A DNA stretch of 64,000 nucleotides from Hypericum androsaemum (GCA_963995505.1 OZ023182.1:11586707-11650706); one strand, 5' to 3'; shown: positions 27,883-39,252, numbered from the stretch's first letter. The notes: generated from the sequence alone by a model not told the origin. Program-made: numbers and translations.

Positions 27883-29257
27883 GAGATAATTAATGTCAGA
27901 CCCTAGGAGTTTGGCATATTCGTCTCTCACCTCCCTGTCTTTTAGAAATTGATTAAAAACTTCCTGAAATTTGGTTTTATTATACTATAAGGTCCCTCGC
28001 TGATGTCACCAGATTTTTTTTGGTTTTTTGTTATAGAAATGACAAAAATGCCATTGAAAAAAAAACTTCATCTTCAACTCTAGATCTCTAAAAAAACCCA
28101 GAAATAAAAACAAAACTCAACCAATTTCCGATTCCAACCTAGAAAAAAACCATGAACAATTTTTGATTCCAACCCAGAAAAAAAACCATGAATAATTTTC
28201 GATTTCAACCTCTAGATCTCTAAACTCAACCCAGAAAAAAAGACTAAAAAAGGAAAACCCGATTCCAATTTTCGATTCCATGAACAATCTAGTCGGTCAC
28301 CATGAAATCTCGGTCAAACCTCAGAAAAATAATCTAGTGGCCACTTTCCCACCCAATGTCACCGGCCACTCTCCCACGTTGATTCCACGTCGGTTCACAT
28401 CGATTCCCGTCGGTTCCTATCGATCCACGACGACCTCTCCCCTGACACTTCTCCCTCTCCGACTAGGTCATCGATCTCTCCCTCGGAATGACCACGGCGA
28501 TGACAACCTCGGAACGACGGCGACAATACCTTTCCCAATCGCTCGTCAACCCTAATCGTCACCGGCCCAGACGAATGATGACCTCTCCCCTGATGGCTTC
28601 TCCCTCTTCTACGGCCGCCGGGTGGAACCCCGAGTTTGGGTATGTGATTTTGAGTTACAGCATTGATTCTTCTCGTCTATCCTCACCCCCGGTGAGCTTG
28701 TTCTCCTGTCGGGCGAGCTCGAGAGCGGTGGGAGGGACCTCCGCTTGAGGAAGAGTATATTGTCGCTCTGCGGGATGGACAGGACCGGCAAGGGAGGTCT
28801 CGGGATTCGGATTTCCTGCAGCGATAATCGATAATCGCCTTCCAGGGCCTCCTCTCTTTCTTATCTTGCATCCTGGTACCGGCATCGTATGGGGAAACAA
28901 CATCGTTGGAGGAGTCTGGGACGGAGTTCTCGAGAGGGGCGGTCGGGGATTTAGGCGATTTGATCTTTAGCCTTGAACTTCTGTTGATATTTATGCGATT
29001 TGATCTTCTTTTCTGGGTTTTAGCTTATGGTGCCGGCCACGAGTGGGTTTTTATTTATTTATTTCTTGTTTGATTTTTTTTTCAAAAGTGTTTTTGTCAT
29101 TTTTATGACAAAAAAATAAAAAATATATATGCTAACGTTAGTGAGGGGTCTGAGAGTATAATAAAATCATACTTCAGGGAGTTTTTAATCGATTATCAAA
29201 AGACACTGGGTGAGAGACGAATATGTCAAATACCAGGAGTCTCACAGTAATTATCCC
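27883..29257. mobile_element. Long-TIR MULE with GC-rich cargo
   Basis: Terminal inverted repeats of roughly 180 bases: the left end GAGATAATTAATGTCAGAC... and the reverse-complemented right end GGGATAATTACTGTGAGAC... stay alignable through CATATTCGTCTCTCAC, GATTAAAAAC and TTTTATTATACT. Flanks are A-runs, so the 9-bp target duplication cannot be read with confidence. The ends are related to those of the MULE at 30154-31398. The interior (about 28280-28930) is strikingly GC-rich compared with its surroundings, as in Pack-MULEs that carry gene fragments, but I do not recognise the source gene. Confidence 0.75.
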
Positions 29258-30480
29258 AAAAAAATTGGTGTACGAGAATTGATTATCAGAAAAAAGGAAA
29301 GACCAGTGATGAGCCTACAGATAAAATGTTATACATCAAATATCTATGTAACAAAGAGAGGTCATGTAGGAAATCTAATGGCTTAAAAGAGGTGAAGATT
29401 CTGTAAAACAAAATGCAACTCATTTTATAAAGAAATGGATTGTGCAACACAATAATTATAAGGCGAAATATGAAGCAATCACATATATTTTGAGATCCAA
29501 CAAATTGGTTAATCTACTCAAACAACAAATAGCGTAATGATGTTGGTATCATGCTTATGTCATCATACGAAGTGATGGCAATGGCGGCTAGAGGTAAGAA
29601 ACTCCATGATTTTCTACCTATAGATCTAAAAAATTATTTGGGGAGTCGAAGGCAAAAGTGCATGAAGGTAGGTGAAGCTACAACCTTGCTTAGTAATTCA
29701 GAACTGAGGCGTACAAAAATTCTTTTTTTTTTACTATGAGATAGAAGTAGACAATGATGAGTGAATCGCGAACATATTTTGGACTAACAAAAGGATGAGG
29801 ACAGACTACAATTACTTTAGTGATACCATTTGCTCTGACACCACATATAGAACAAATAAGAATTATCGTCTATTAGGTATAATATACTGATATTCCTCTG
29901 TTTTATGTATCTATACATGAATAATTGCCAAATTGGCATGACCTGTAATGTCAAAATGGCATGCCCTGTTATGTGGAAATAGCACAACCAAATGTATAAC
30001 TAAACTAATTGTGCTTAGAAAATCGTGCAGCCCTATTTGTAGAATTCAGCAACCATCGTATGAGCTATATTTTTTTAGCATCACTTTTATTCTATGAGAC
30101 AACAGAGTCTTTCAAATGGTTGTTTAGAACTTTCTTGGATAACAAAGTTCTAAGGGGAAATTACTCTCAAATTTCTCGAGTTTGCTTAAATATACTCAAA
30201 AGTCTCTCCTGTTTGCAAAATACATGCCGACATCCTTTTTGTTTGATTTTGTTATACTTTTGGGTCCCTGTCCCTAAATGAGTTTTTTTGTTAGTGAAAT
30301 GACAATAATACTTTTAGAACAAAAAAAAATTACTGACTTCATCTCTTCTTCTCTGATGACCAATACCTAACGAATTTAGGGTATTGAGGGTGCGATTCAA
30401 TTATTGAGGTCATCCGCGAGGGAAAGTTGTAGCACCATCACCGCCGTTATCTCTCTCAAAGCCACCTCGCCGCCTCTCTG

Positions 30481-31139
30481 ATGGCCAAAATCCAAATTAA
30501 CAAACCCAAAAAGAAGATCGTCAAGAAAATAAGAAGATCGTCAAGAAAAAGAGGACCGGGTCCCAAACCCCCCGCTTCCCTTATCCCCACCCCCGAGCCT
30601 TCTGAACCTGACTGCGACCCAGCGGAGATTCCTACCCTCATCGAGACCTTCACGAGGAAACAACTCATCGACCTGATCTGCGCCGCGACCGATAGTCCCC
30701 CGATGTGTGCCCACGTGGTGCATGTCGTCGACCTCGACTTGTCCAAACTGAAGATTTTCGTCATCATCGAGACCCAGCGGAGATTCCTACCCTCATCGAG
30801 ACCTTCACGAGGAAACAACTCATCGACCTGATCTGCGCCGCGACTGATAGTCCCCCGATGTGTGCCCACGTGGCACGTGTCGTCGACCTCGACTTGTCCA
30901 AACTGAAGATTTTTGTCCACGGGCTTTCGTGGAATGCCTCCAATGAGATGGTGATCTCCGAGTTCAGGGTGTTCGGGGAGGTCGAGGATTGCAAGGTCAT
31001 CACCGATAAGGCCACCGGCCGGGCCAAGGGCTACGCTTTTGTTACCTTCCCCATTCGCACAAATGGCGTCCATTCTTTCTCGGAGATACTACTCTCCGCT
31101 CGGTCGTCGTCACTGGTATTGGAATTGAAATTTTTTTAG
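30481..31139 (+). pseudogene. Captured UBA2-like RRM fragment in the Pack-MULE
   Basis: From ATG 30481 the sequence encodes a Lys/Arg-rich start and then PTLIETFTRKQLIDLICAA and DLDLSKLKIFV. After a shift to a second frame (30705-31139) it repeats that segment and continues KIFVHGLSWNASNEMVISEF, VFGEVEDCKVITDKATGR and KGYAFVTF, which is the RNP2-to-RNP1 part of an RRM. The upstream helix followed by an IFVHGL RRM resembles plant UBP1-associated protein 2 (UBA2), a nuclear hnRNP-like RNA-binding protein. The RRM ends soon after RNP1 and the frame terminates in sequence near the right TIR. An internal tandem duplication breaks the reading frame. It may be transcribed but is unlikely to encode a whole RRM protein. 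Confidence 0.7.
30602..30916 (+). repeat. Internal tandem duplication of the captured fragment (about 158 bp)
   Basis: The stretch beginning ACCCTCATCGAGACCTTCAC at about 30635 recurs at about 30788 and both run on to CTTGTCCAAACTGAAGATTT. The two copies differ at few positions, so the duplication is young or was homogenised. It puts the second copy in another frame. Confidence 0.8.
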
Positions 31140-31960
31140 GGTTCTTACGGAATTGAAAAATTTTTAGGAGGAAGAAGAAGAGATGAAAAATTATGTCAGC
31201 AATTTTTTATTTTTTGTTCTAATGGTATTTTGGTTATTTTATTGTCAAAAATAAAAAAGAGCTGCTAACGTGCGCTAGTGACCTGAAAGTATAATAAAAT
31301 CAAACACGAGGGACGTCGACGTGTATTTTACAAACAAGGAGACTTATAAGTATATTTAAACAAACTCGAGGAACTTGAGAGTAATTTGTAATTTACCCAA
31401 GTTCTAAAATCCATATTCATTGACAAAGACGCTGCAATTTCTGCGGGCATCATATGAGAAATGTCAGATACAGTACGTGACATATATTAAAAAATGCAAA
31501 GAAGAGGCTCAATCGTCTATACACAAGTAAGGTAGCATAAGCTTTCAATTACACGATATATGAGGTTGATGATGAAAAGAGTTTGATCATGCAGGGAAAA
31601 CTATGCTACAAGAGTGTTTCAAATCAAATGGACACAAACGGCTGGATTGGATACATTGTTCTCGAAAGCAACTGTCGTCTGCATGGGTAAAGCAACAATT
31701 TACAGCTAGTATGATGACAACATAACTAGTTGAACCATTCAACAATAGTACAAGGAGGTATTTGCAATTTGACTACAACCTTATTGAATTCTTTCCGCAT
31801 TTTAACAACCTGTTTGATGATAGAAGGGCAGTTGAGGCTCGCGCAGGCTTTGCCTACAAAGATATGAAACACAAGGACAAGTACAAAGGCAGCTCGATAA
31901 ATAAGGAAATTTCAAAGCAAGTTATCATAACACACCTGTGAGGTTATGAGTGGACTAGTT

Positions 31961-33719
31961 CTGCGCCACTTCTACATTATAAGATGTTCTTATAGATTTA
32001 TATATGATAATAGAATATGAGACTCGACGTCAGTCGATTGCATAAAGATTAGTTCCTCGTTTGATAAGGGCGTGAATCATTTTTTTAGGTCATGATGGAA
32101 GTTCTAGAATATTTGTGTTTTTCGATCATTAACTATTTTCATGGTTATGTACCATGAGAAATTCACTTAAATTTACTACGCGAAGAACTTTAACATTTAA
32201 AGTTTGAAATTAATTCTCGAAGGATGAGGGGAAACATGCATGTGACCTACTTCAAATTCGAAATTAATTAAGATATTTTTATTGTTTAGAGTTATGATTG
32301 CATAGCAAATTATTGTGTAACTAAAATAAATTCTAACACATAACTTTCATAAATTCTTGAAGCAATATGATTGCTTCTAGGTTCTGTGTGCTAAAAGAAC
32401 AATAGGTTCGAGAGACTGTAAATATGATTATGGTCCAATATGAAAATATACTTTAAAAGTGAGAAGCACCTCGGATGCGGCCGTAGTCGAAGGAGGAGTT
32501 GAAGACAGACCAAGGATGTGGTCTTCCGAAACTCAGTCACCACCGGGGAGGTGTACCCGGTGGAATCCGAGGTTAGGGTCTACGAGGGGTGCCGGATTGG
32601 GAACTGGAGAAGCATGTAAGTGAGAAGCAGGTAAATTGCAGTGGAGGGAAAAAATGGAATATCAACTAAATAAAAGGGGAGTTGATCATGACTATTCAAT
32701 ATTTTAAATTCACGGTCCAGATCTGAGCAGGATGGTACAATCCAGTCTATATTATCAGCACTGAATCTGTTCCCAAAGGATGGGGACGCTTGCTGAGGAA
32801 TTATGGGTCTGTACATCTTGTTCTATTGGATTTTCACGCTGTCATGGAATCGCTAATCTCTTGATTGATTTTTGTATCTAGTAGATTATTAGCCACCACA
32901 TGGCGTAAGTACCTCCAATAAACACTTAGTTATCGATAAAAATTGTTATAGCTTAATCAAAATATTTCCAATGAATATTTTCTCTAGTGGTACAAGGGAG
33001 AGGTTAGGTAGCAAGTGACCATGGTTCAAACACTGATTGCGACAGAAAATCTACTTATCAATAAAAAGAAGCTTAAAAAAATATTAAATTTATATTAATA
33101 TTTGTTAGAATAATTTCGCATTGGTGAACATGGTTCAACGGTTCAAATTCGAACATCAAATTTTAATTTAAGAATGATTTGTTTTCGATTCGTGCAAAGA
33201 CGAATTCGAATTAGTACGAGTCAATTTGAATTCAAATCAATTTTTTGATGAATCAAATTAAATCGAATCTGATTTAATTAATGTTCACCTAGGAATAATC
33301 ACAATTTGAATCCATCAAATTCAAATTCCAAAAATAATGATTCATTTGAATACAAATTTAGATTTATATTACTCGGTTTGAATTCCAATCAAATCCAAAT
33401 CCAACAACGCGTAGATGCCCATGTTTGGGAAGTAGTTTATAAATTTCACTTCCGGAAAAAAGTCTGCATCCCGAGAATGCAAAACCAGAGCTAACAATTC
33501 CAAGTCTCATTTAAAATAAAAACAACCAAAGTCTCGCCATAAATCAGGCATCAATGCGAAGGTATCACATAATCCATTCCATCTTCTCATCGAGCTCATT
33601 TAGATGACTCACATACATGGAATCTTTACCTGCAAAAGTAATGCTTCCGGCTGTTCACGACATTGAGAATTCCATCCTTTGTTGAGAGAACTTCATCCTT
33701 TGTTGAGATAACTCTCGAC
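31961..33719. other. Intergenic sequence with unidentified remnants
   Basis: No gene is recognised. About 32465-32620 is a GC-richer patch (CCACCGGGGAGGTGTACCC) that could be a gene fragment. About 33130-33410 is rich in GAATTCAAAT/AATTCGAA motifs like the subterminal parts of the hAT element at 46170. The rest is AT-rich. Confidence 0.4.
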
Positions 33720-34436
33720 TCATCGTTTCTTCACGACTACCTCAAAAATCCCATCCATGCCAAAATGACCTTTAAACTGTTGATGTTGAACTGGACCTGG
33801 TAGCTGGAATGTAAGGGAGAAGTGCCCCGGTGGGCACAGATTTTGGGAAGTCATCTTAAAGATCATTGAGTTCTTGCAGACAGTCTTCTCCCCTGTGGTT
33901 GTCACCCCACTGAGCGATATCTTACCATCCGGTTCGATCAGCCAACTAAAATTATCTGGTTCAAAGCAAAACAGCATCGGTTATGAACAGCCAAGGAAAG
34001 ACATTGCAGTATTGCAGGTCCAAACAAGTAGCATGCCCATTGACATGTTATACCGGACAAAAGTTTTTAAGAACTCACTTTCATTCCTGGAAACCCCGGG
34101 AAGGGCGACCCGAAACATGTAGGAATCTGCACTCTCACCAATGTCCATTAAACCTATTGCAGGTCCAATCCTGCCGAACGCAGCACTGCCACTCAACAGG
34201 ACTCCACCTCCCGCTGACATAAGGACATCACTCCACTCTTTCCGAGTGGTGTGAGATGGAAAGTATACCATCATCGGTCCAACTTTTCCCTCTGACCAGG
34301 GAGTATGCTCAGCAAGTGATTGAGCATCATTACCGTCTGTCGATGGAGGGATGTATGGCACGCTGGCCAGAGGAACTGCATTGAGAACAGGCCGCATAGA
34401 GAATAGGTTTGGTGGTCTGGCATCGTTAGCAGACAT
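33720..34436 (-). CDS. Alpha-crystallin (HSP20-like) domain protein, IDM2/IDM3-like
   Basis: Two coding exons: 34436-34079 (starting [16 protein letters not shown]; donor GTGAGT) and 33955-33720 (acceptor CCAG), in phase, about 197 residues. The N-terminal part has PYIPPS and [19 protein letters not shown]; the C-terminal half is an alpha-crystallin fold: [45 protein letters not shown], then [18 protein letters not shown] and [16 protein letters not shown]. In Arabidopsis, IDM2 and IDM3 share this kind of domain and work with histone acetyltransferase IDM1 and MBD7 in active DNA demethylation. The open frame continues upstream of 34436 to an acceptor at 34458-34460, so there is at least one earlier, probably untranslated or short coding exon; a candidate donor lies near 35810. 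The protein is shorter than IDM2, so the N-terminus is uncertain. Confidence 0.7.
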
Positions 34437-34846
34437 ACTTAAAGGCCCGAGATCCACCTATAATCCATCAGAAGATAAATCAGAGTCAGTATTAAGCACT
34501 TGACCACAACAATGATATGTCAACTACAATCAGTAGGGCTTCTCCAACAATACTCCAGATATTGACTGTCTAGAATCTAGAGGTCATGAAGGTCCAAAAT
34601 TCCCAAGTAAAACTGCCAGAAGCAAAGACACTATGTGACTTCTGGTTAGTGATACTCGGGGTCCAGGATCTTTCATAGATAGAAATTTGCGAAGGTCAAT
34701 GACAGCAAGCACAGTACAGAGGAGCAGATATCAGGCTTGGATCCTCATTGAGGAGGTTTCTTTACTAGGAACCTACTGAGAAAATATCATAAATAGGTTG
34801 TTAGACTCTAAAATTATAAAATTGGGTAACCTCGAAAATTAACCTC

Positions 34847-35148
34847 ATTGAATACTACCCGCTAACAGGTCGTATTCACTCTAGAAGCCGACACGTAGAA
34901 AAGCTGCTGGGATAAGCATTTAGGAAGAGTGAATACTACCCGCTAATTAACCTCATCGAATGCTACCCGCTAACAGGTCGTATTCACTCTAGAAGCCGGC
35001 ACGTGGCAAAGCTGTCGGGATAAGCATTTAGGAAAAGTGAATGTTACCCGGGATAAGCACCTAGAAGCCGGTAGAATTCACTTTTCTTTAATACTTATCC
35101 CGACAGCTGTGCCACGTGTCGGACTTCTAGATCCGGGTAGTATTCAAT
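34847..35148. mobile_element. Foldback/MITE-like element upstream of the IDM-like gene
   Basis: ATTGAATACTACCCG (34847-34861) and its exact complement CGGGTAGTATTCAAT (35134-35148) form the ends. The interior holds two forward copies of TATTCACTCTAGAAGCCG.CACGT with GGGATAAGCATTTAGGAA, and one inverted copy (CTTATCCCGACAGCT, GCCACGTGTCGG), so the transcript could fold into long hairpins. No clear target duplication is visible. It lies in the presumed 5' intron of the IDM-like gene. Confidence 0.6.
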
Positions 35149-35469
35149 ATGGATAAATATTTAGGCTACCCAGTTTTGTAAATCATAGTGTCTACATCCT
35201 ATTTACTAGAAAAAGTCCCTCCTCGTGGTATGCTATTGCTACCTAGCCAGCTCTAGTAGTTTATCAGCCGAGTCTATCTAATATCTTCAAATGCAGGTAT
35301 GGAATGAGGAGAAACTAACAGCTAGCAAGTAAGATCAAAAGCTCTCTACCAAGCGAATCAATGGCATCTGGAGGGGAGCATGAGGGAGACGGCCCGATTA
35401 TACAAAGAAAAAGGCGCAACACAAAACCTATTCCTTTGCCCAAAAAATCCGAAGGCAGTACAACCGCAG

Positions 35470-35584
35470 CCCCGCCAAAGGGCAGGTAAACAAATGGCAC
35501 AAGGCGTTGTAAAGTTCAAGGAGGTCGAGGATTCAAATCCCAGCAAGTGTAATAGTGCGAAGAATTTACCTTTCAGAAAAAAAA
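35470..35584 (+). mobile_element. tRNA-derived SINE
   Basis: A 115-bp insertion between AGTACAACCGCAG (35457-35469) and AGTACAACCACAG (35585-35597), a 13-bp target duplication with one mismatch. It has a B-box-like GAGGATTCAAATCCC preceded by a poorly conserved A-box region (CAAATGGCACAAGG), and ends in an A-run. Confidence 0.7.
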
Positions 35585-35599
35585 AGTACAACCACAGCA

Positions 35600-36985
35600 C
35601 AGCCCAAGCCTCAGAAACAAATCTAGAACAGAGCAAGAAACATGGCAACAAACAATCCCAATTGATGGAGCCAAAGTCTCATTCTTTTTCAATCTTTCTA
35701 AGCTTCCAAAGCCCCACCCTCATCCTGCTTTCTCCTAACATTATCATGACATTAAACAATGAAAAAGAAAGACGTTTCGAGAAGGCGGAACTGGGTATCT
35801 ATTACCTAAGACGATCGCGGGAGCCCAAGGTCGCCGCCGGGAGACGACGTTTCGAAAGACGGCGCTTTGTTAGTGGGAGTGGGTTAAGTGACAGAGTCGT
35901 GGCTTGTTGACTTTCTTTAACACACACAGATACTGGACTTTTGTTTTGTTGCATTTATACTGGGGAGTTTCCTCCTCGACAAAGACAAAAAAAGAAAAAG
36001 AAAAACACACGTTAATGTGTACATCCCCAAATTGCCCTTGTCGCTATGAAGGAGTTAGAGGCGCGATGGGCAATCAAACAAGTAAAGGAAAATTAAGTTA
36101 CGGTAGTCTCTTTCAAAAAAAAAAACAAGTAAAGGAAAATTAATGGTAAGAAAGTTGGATTTATTAGGGAAGTTTTGTTTCCAAATAGATATGATGTTCC
36201 TCAATTCTTAAAAAGAAAAATTGAAAAAATAGGAAAACATAAATATTGAGAAAAAACTATTTCCGGAAACTTCTTTAGGTTAGATCATTCCTATTTTATA
36301 GATTCGAATTGAAGTGGCAAGGTATTAAAATTTGAATCTTTGATCATCGTTTTAGTTGTTTAGTTACTCTTCTCATATGTGTCTTCTCGTATATGCATGC
36401 TTACAGTCAAATGTTTAAAAAGGGTGGTTCGATAGATCAAATCGCGACCTGAGATCAACTTTGGGTCTTTTTGCATTGAAATCTGGATGATGGTTTAGCT
36501 GGTGATCAACGAACCCATTTAAAGAAAACAATATCTTTTTGAATTTTATTAGGTTTAAAATGATTGAATTATAATTTTAATACTTGTAAATTGTAGAATT
36601 TGCGATAAAAATAGATGCTTTTTATAATTATTTTACATTGTAATATTAATAATAATATTTTTTTTTAATTTAAAAAATATATAGTCCGACCAACTATTTG
36701 ACCAATTGAAAACAAGAAAAATTCAGGGTCTGATTCGTTTTTGCTTACAGGTGTTCGTTTTATTCTTATTGGGTATCTGAGCTATCCACTGGCAGTGATT
36801 TCTTTTTCTTTTTTTTTTTGCAAGTTGTTTTAGTTATTAGCTCGTTTTTGGAATTTTCTGTCTGCCAGTATCTATCCATTGCATAGAATTGGTCTTAGTG
36901 TAGCTTTATTAGTTGCATGTAGAGAGTAAAGAAGATGATTGTGATTGCAATATAGCTCTTTTCTAGGAATTTCTTACGTTATGAT
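35600..36985. other. Intergenic region with a micro-insertion
   Basis: No gene is seen. The long frame at 35380-35910 lacks family resemblance. 35770-35900 on the minus strand is GC-rich and may be the 5' leader exon of the IDM-like gene. 36420-36740 contains another decayed foldback-like stretch (GGGTGGTTCGATAGATC, then GTCCGACCAACTATTTGACC). Confidence 0.4.
36095..36123 (+). mobile_element. 29-bp poly(A)-ended retroposon fragment
   Basis: GTTACGGTAGTCTCTTTC plus an A-run is flanked by exact 19-bp direct repeats ACAAGTAAAGGAAAATTAA (36076-36094 and 36124-36142). This is the footprint of target-primed reverse transcription with extreme 5' truncation. Confidence 0.7.
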
Positions 36986-37498
36986 TGATCTGAGGTCCAT
37001 GGAACTCAAATTTGGGCGAAGAAAGAGCTCTGAAGATCACATATATGGTGGGAGTCTCATAAAGTGAAAAGAAGAATTAGGAAGGAAGAAGGTGATAGGA
37101 AAAATTTGTTGTAACAGATTTTGTCATCTAGCAAGGAATAAAACCCGCTTTCTCCTTGTTTATTATTTATATAGTATATGAAGTCAGGGGTTGGCACTCA
37201 TTGAGTCTCAAATTACTATAATGCCCTTAGGCTTACATTATTACAAAATTGTTCACAAAGACAATTGGCCTTTGGCCAAAAAAAAAAAGAAAAAACTAAC
37301 AGCAGATAGTTGGCCTCAGGCCCACGACGAAACTATTGAGCTTCACCTTCATTTAGCTCATAACCTTCCCCGAGCTTTAGCCACTTTGTTTCTTCTCAAT
37401 CCCAATTCCAATTCTCCATTCTCTTCATGGGAGCCTAAATTCCCCAATCTCGCCAGAGCCAAAATCCTGCCTTTAGCCACCAAATCGAACATGCAACA
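36986..37498 (-). repeat. 3' LTR of the second gypsy element
   Basis: It begins TGATCTGAGGTCC and ends ATGCAACA on the plus strand and matches 44631-45148 with numerous substitutions. Confidence 0.85.
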
Positions 37499-38324
37499 AT
37501 CCATGTCGCTTAGAGCCCTTCTCGACCCGTTGAACTAGGATTTAGGTGGCTGCATGGTTCTCGCGTTTGACCGCTTGTCGAGTATCTGCTCTGGCTCTAG
37601 AGTGATAGCCCAACCAACGAGAATCTGTATTATCTCTGCAAGTATATAATTAGTCACCCCCATTAGTTGCAAGACGTGAAAGGTCACTTGGATCTTGGAA
37701 TTGAAGTGTTAGCATAGAGTGTATGCCACCTTACCCTTTTGATCTACTACTATCAAGTAGGGATTGTAGTTGCAGAGGCTGAGCTTATGGGAGTCTATGG
37801 TCCAGACAGACTACTGTTGATAGGGCTGTAGTTTAAGCCAAACCCAATTACCAAAAGAAATTTCTTGCATAGTGTGTTTCTTATCTGCTAGTTGCTTCAT
37901 ACGGTGTTGGGCTGTGAAATTTTAGAAGCTTCAAGTTCTCTTCCCTGGTGACAAGGCTGTGGTTAACAACTTCCACTAGAGAGTCACCAACGGATATGGA
38001 AGGTGCAGAGGTTGGGTTTCACCGTATAAGACTTCATACGGAGAAACTCATGCATCAGTATGAAAGGTGGAGTTATACTCCACTGAGCAAGAGGTAACCA
38101 TGAACTTCGATCATGTGGCTTATAGTGTGTCATGTATTTAAGATAGGTTTCTAGAACTACTCACGATTTTTGTCTGCCATTCGTTTCAGGGTGATTAGCA
38201 TGTAGATAGTCTGAGCTCCATGCCTTGTAACTGAAAGAACTCTTGCCTAAAGTTGCTAAGGAAAACTGAATCTCTATCATCTATAATAGCTTATGGCATC
38301 CCATGAAGCTTAAAATATGATCCA

Positions 38325-39200
38325 TTAGGCTTTAGCAAATATAGCAGCATTATATGGAGAAATAGGAGGTACAAAATGAGCATATCTAGGTAAATCATAT
38401 GTGATATCTATTGAGACACATTGACACACCCTAGCCAGTATAGGTAGAGGTTGAAGTAAACCAGGGTAAGATGAATTATCATATTTGTACATTTGACAGA
38501 TTGAGCATGCCCTAACAAATTTTCTCATATCCTTCTCCATGTGCTTTCAGTAACGAATAGTTTGAACTCTCTTCAAGGTAACTTGTATACTTGAGTTCCC
38601 CCAGACGAAGAATGATAGAGATTTAACAATTAGCGCATTAGTTATAAGTCAGGACCCACAACCATTATGTTCCTTCCAAGCAATATGCCTTGGACTGTAA
38701 GGGTTACAACCTCACAAATTCCTCCACTGCAACTAAAGAATTTGCACATAGCTAGCTGTGTCTCAGACTCAGGAATCCTAGACAGAGCATCAATTATTGT
38801 ATTCTTAACTCCTTTATTTTAGTAGATTTCAAAGTCATAGCCCATCAATTTTGTCAACAGAGAACATTGGCTAGCTGTAGATAACCTCTATGTGAGCATG
38901 TATTTGTAATCTTATGGTAAGTTTTAATAATAAAGTGTCTCCCAACTAGGTAGTGGTGCCACTTCCTAATTGCTAAAACCATAGCTCTCAGCTCCTTCTC
39001 ATAGTCAGAGAGGGCTTGGTACTTAACCTCTATTTCTTTACTAAAATAGGCTAGTGGATGATCTTCATGTGTCAAAATAGCTCACACTCCATAGAAGTAG
39101 GCATCAATTTCTAACACAAATGGCAAACAAAAATTAGGGAGCACCAGTACTAGGCGCTAAGTATAACATCCTTAAGCTGCTGGAAGGCTCTTGTAGCTTC
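38325..39200 (-). pseudogene. RNase H and integrase N-terminus of the second gypsy element
   Basis: THEDHPLAYFSKEIEVKYQA and YEKELRAMVLAIRKWHHYL (38854-39075) are RNase H. EKDMRKFVRACSICQMYK (38325-38540) is the end of the integrase zinc finger and start of the core. The DDE core beyond is too decayed to read (37560-38320). Confidence 0.72.
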
Positions 39201-39252
39201 TTCAGTCCACACAAATGAGCCGTCTTGAGTGGGGTAGTCAGTGATCTGCTAT

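Larger units (their letters stand above)
30154..31398. mobile_element. Pack-MULE inserted in the FAR1-like pseudogene
   Basis: The 1245-bp element is bounded by perfect 9-bp duplications AAGTTCTAA (30145-30153 and 31399-31407). Its long inverted ends begin GGGGAAATTACTCTCAAATT on the left and, reverse-complemented, GGGTAAATTACAAATTACTC on the right, and remain alignable for about 170 bases through CTCGAGTTTG, TTAAATATACT and TTTGATTTT. Between the ends lies a GC-rich captured gene fragment (30481-31140). These features together define a Pack-MULE. Confidence 0.9.
29280..31960 (+). pseudogene. FAR1/FHY3-like (MULE-derived) transposase pseudogene, split by a Pack-MULE
   Basis: Separate degraded segments match the FAR1 family in order: a possible DNA-binding remnant near 29410-29500; SYEVMAMAARGKK...LPIDLKNYLGSRRQ at 29560-29690; NIFWTNKRMRTDYNYF and TICSDTTYRTNKNYR at about 29771-29875 (the Asp before TTYR is the first catalytic-site position of the MULE transposase fold); FVEFSNHRMSY...FKWLFRTFLDN at 30030-30143. 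The frame then resumes beyond the inserted element as VLKSIFIDKDAAISAG at 31399-31450 (IDKD is the second acidic block), and AWVKQQFTASMMTT...FNNLFDDRRAVEARAGF at about 31680-31860. FAR1 proteins are light-signalling transcription factors derived from MULE transposases; this copy has many stops and is dead. Whether it was a host gene or an element transposase is unknown. Confidence 0.72.

Noticed and set aside
27875..29266. 9-bp target duplication of the first MULE
   Set aside because: Both flanks are A-runs, so a duplication cannot be told from low-complexity sequence.
30456..31073. 205-codon minus-strand frame
   Set aside because: It is antisense to the captured RRM fragment; its repeats mirror the plus-strand tandem duplication.
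35380..35910. 176-codon plus-strand frame
   Set aside because: It crosses a SINE with its target duplications and has no family resemblance.
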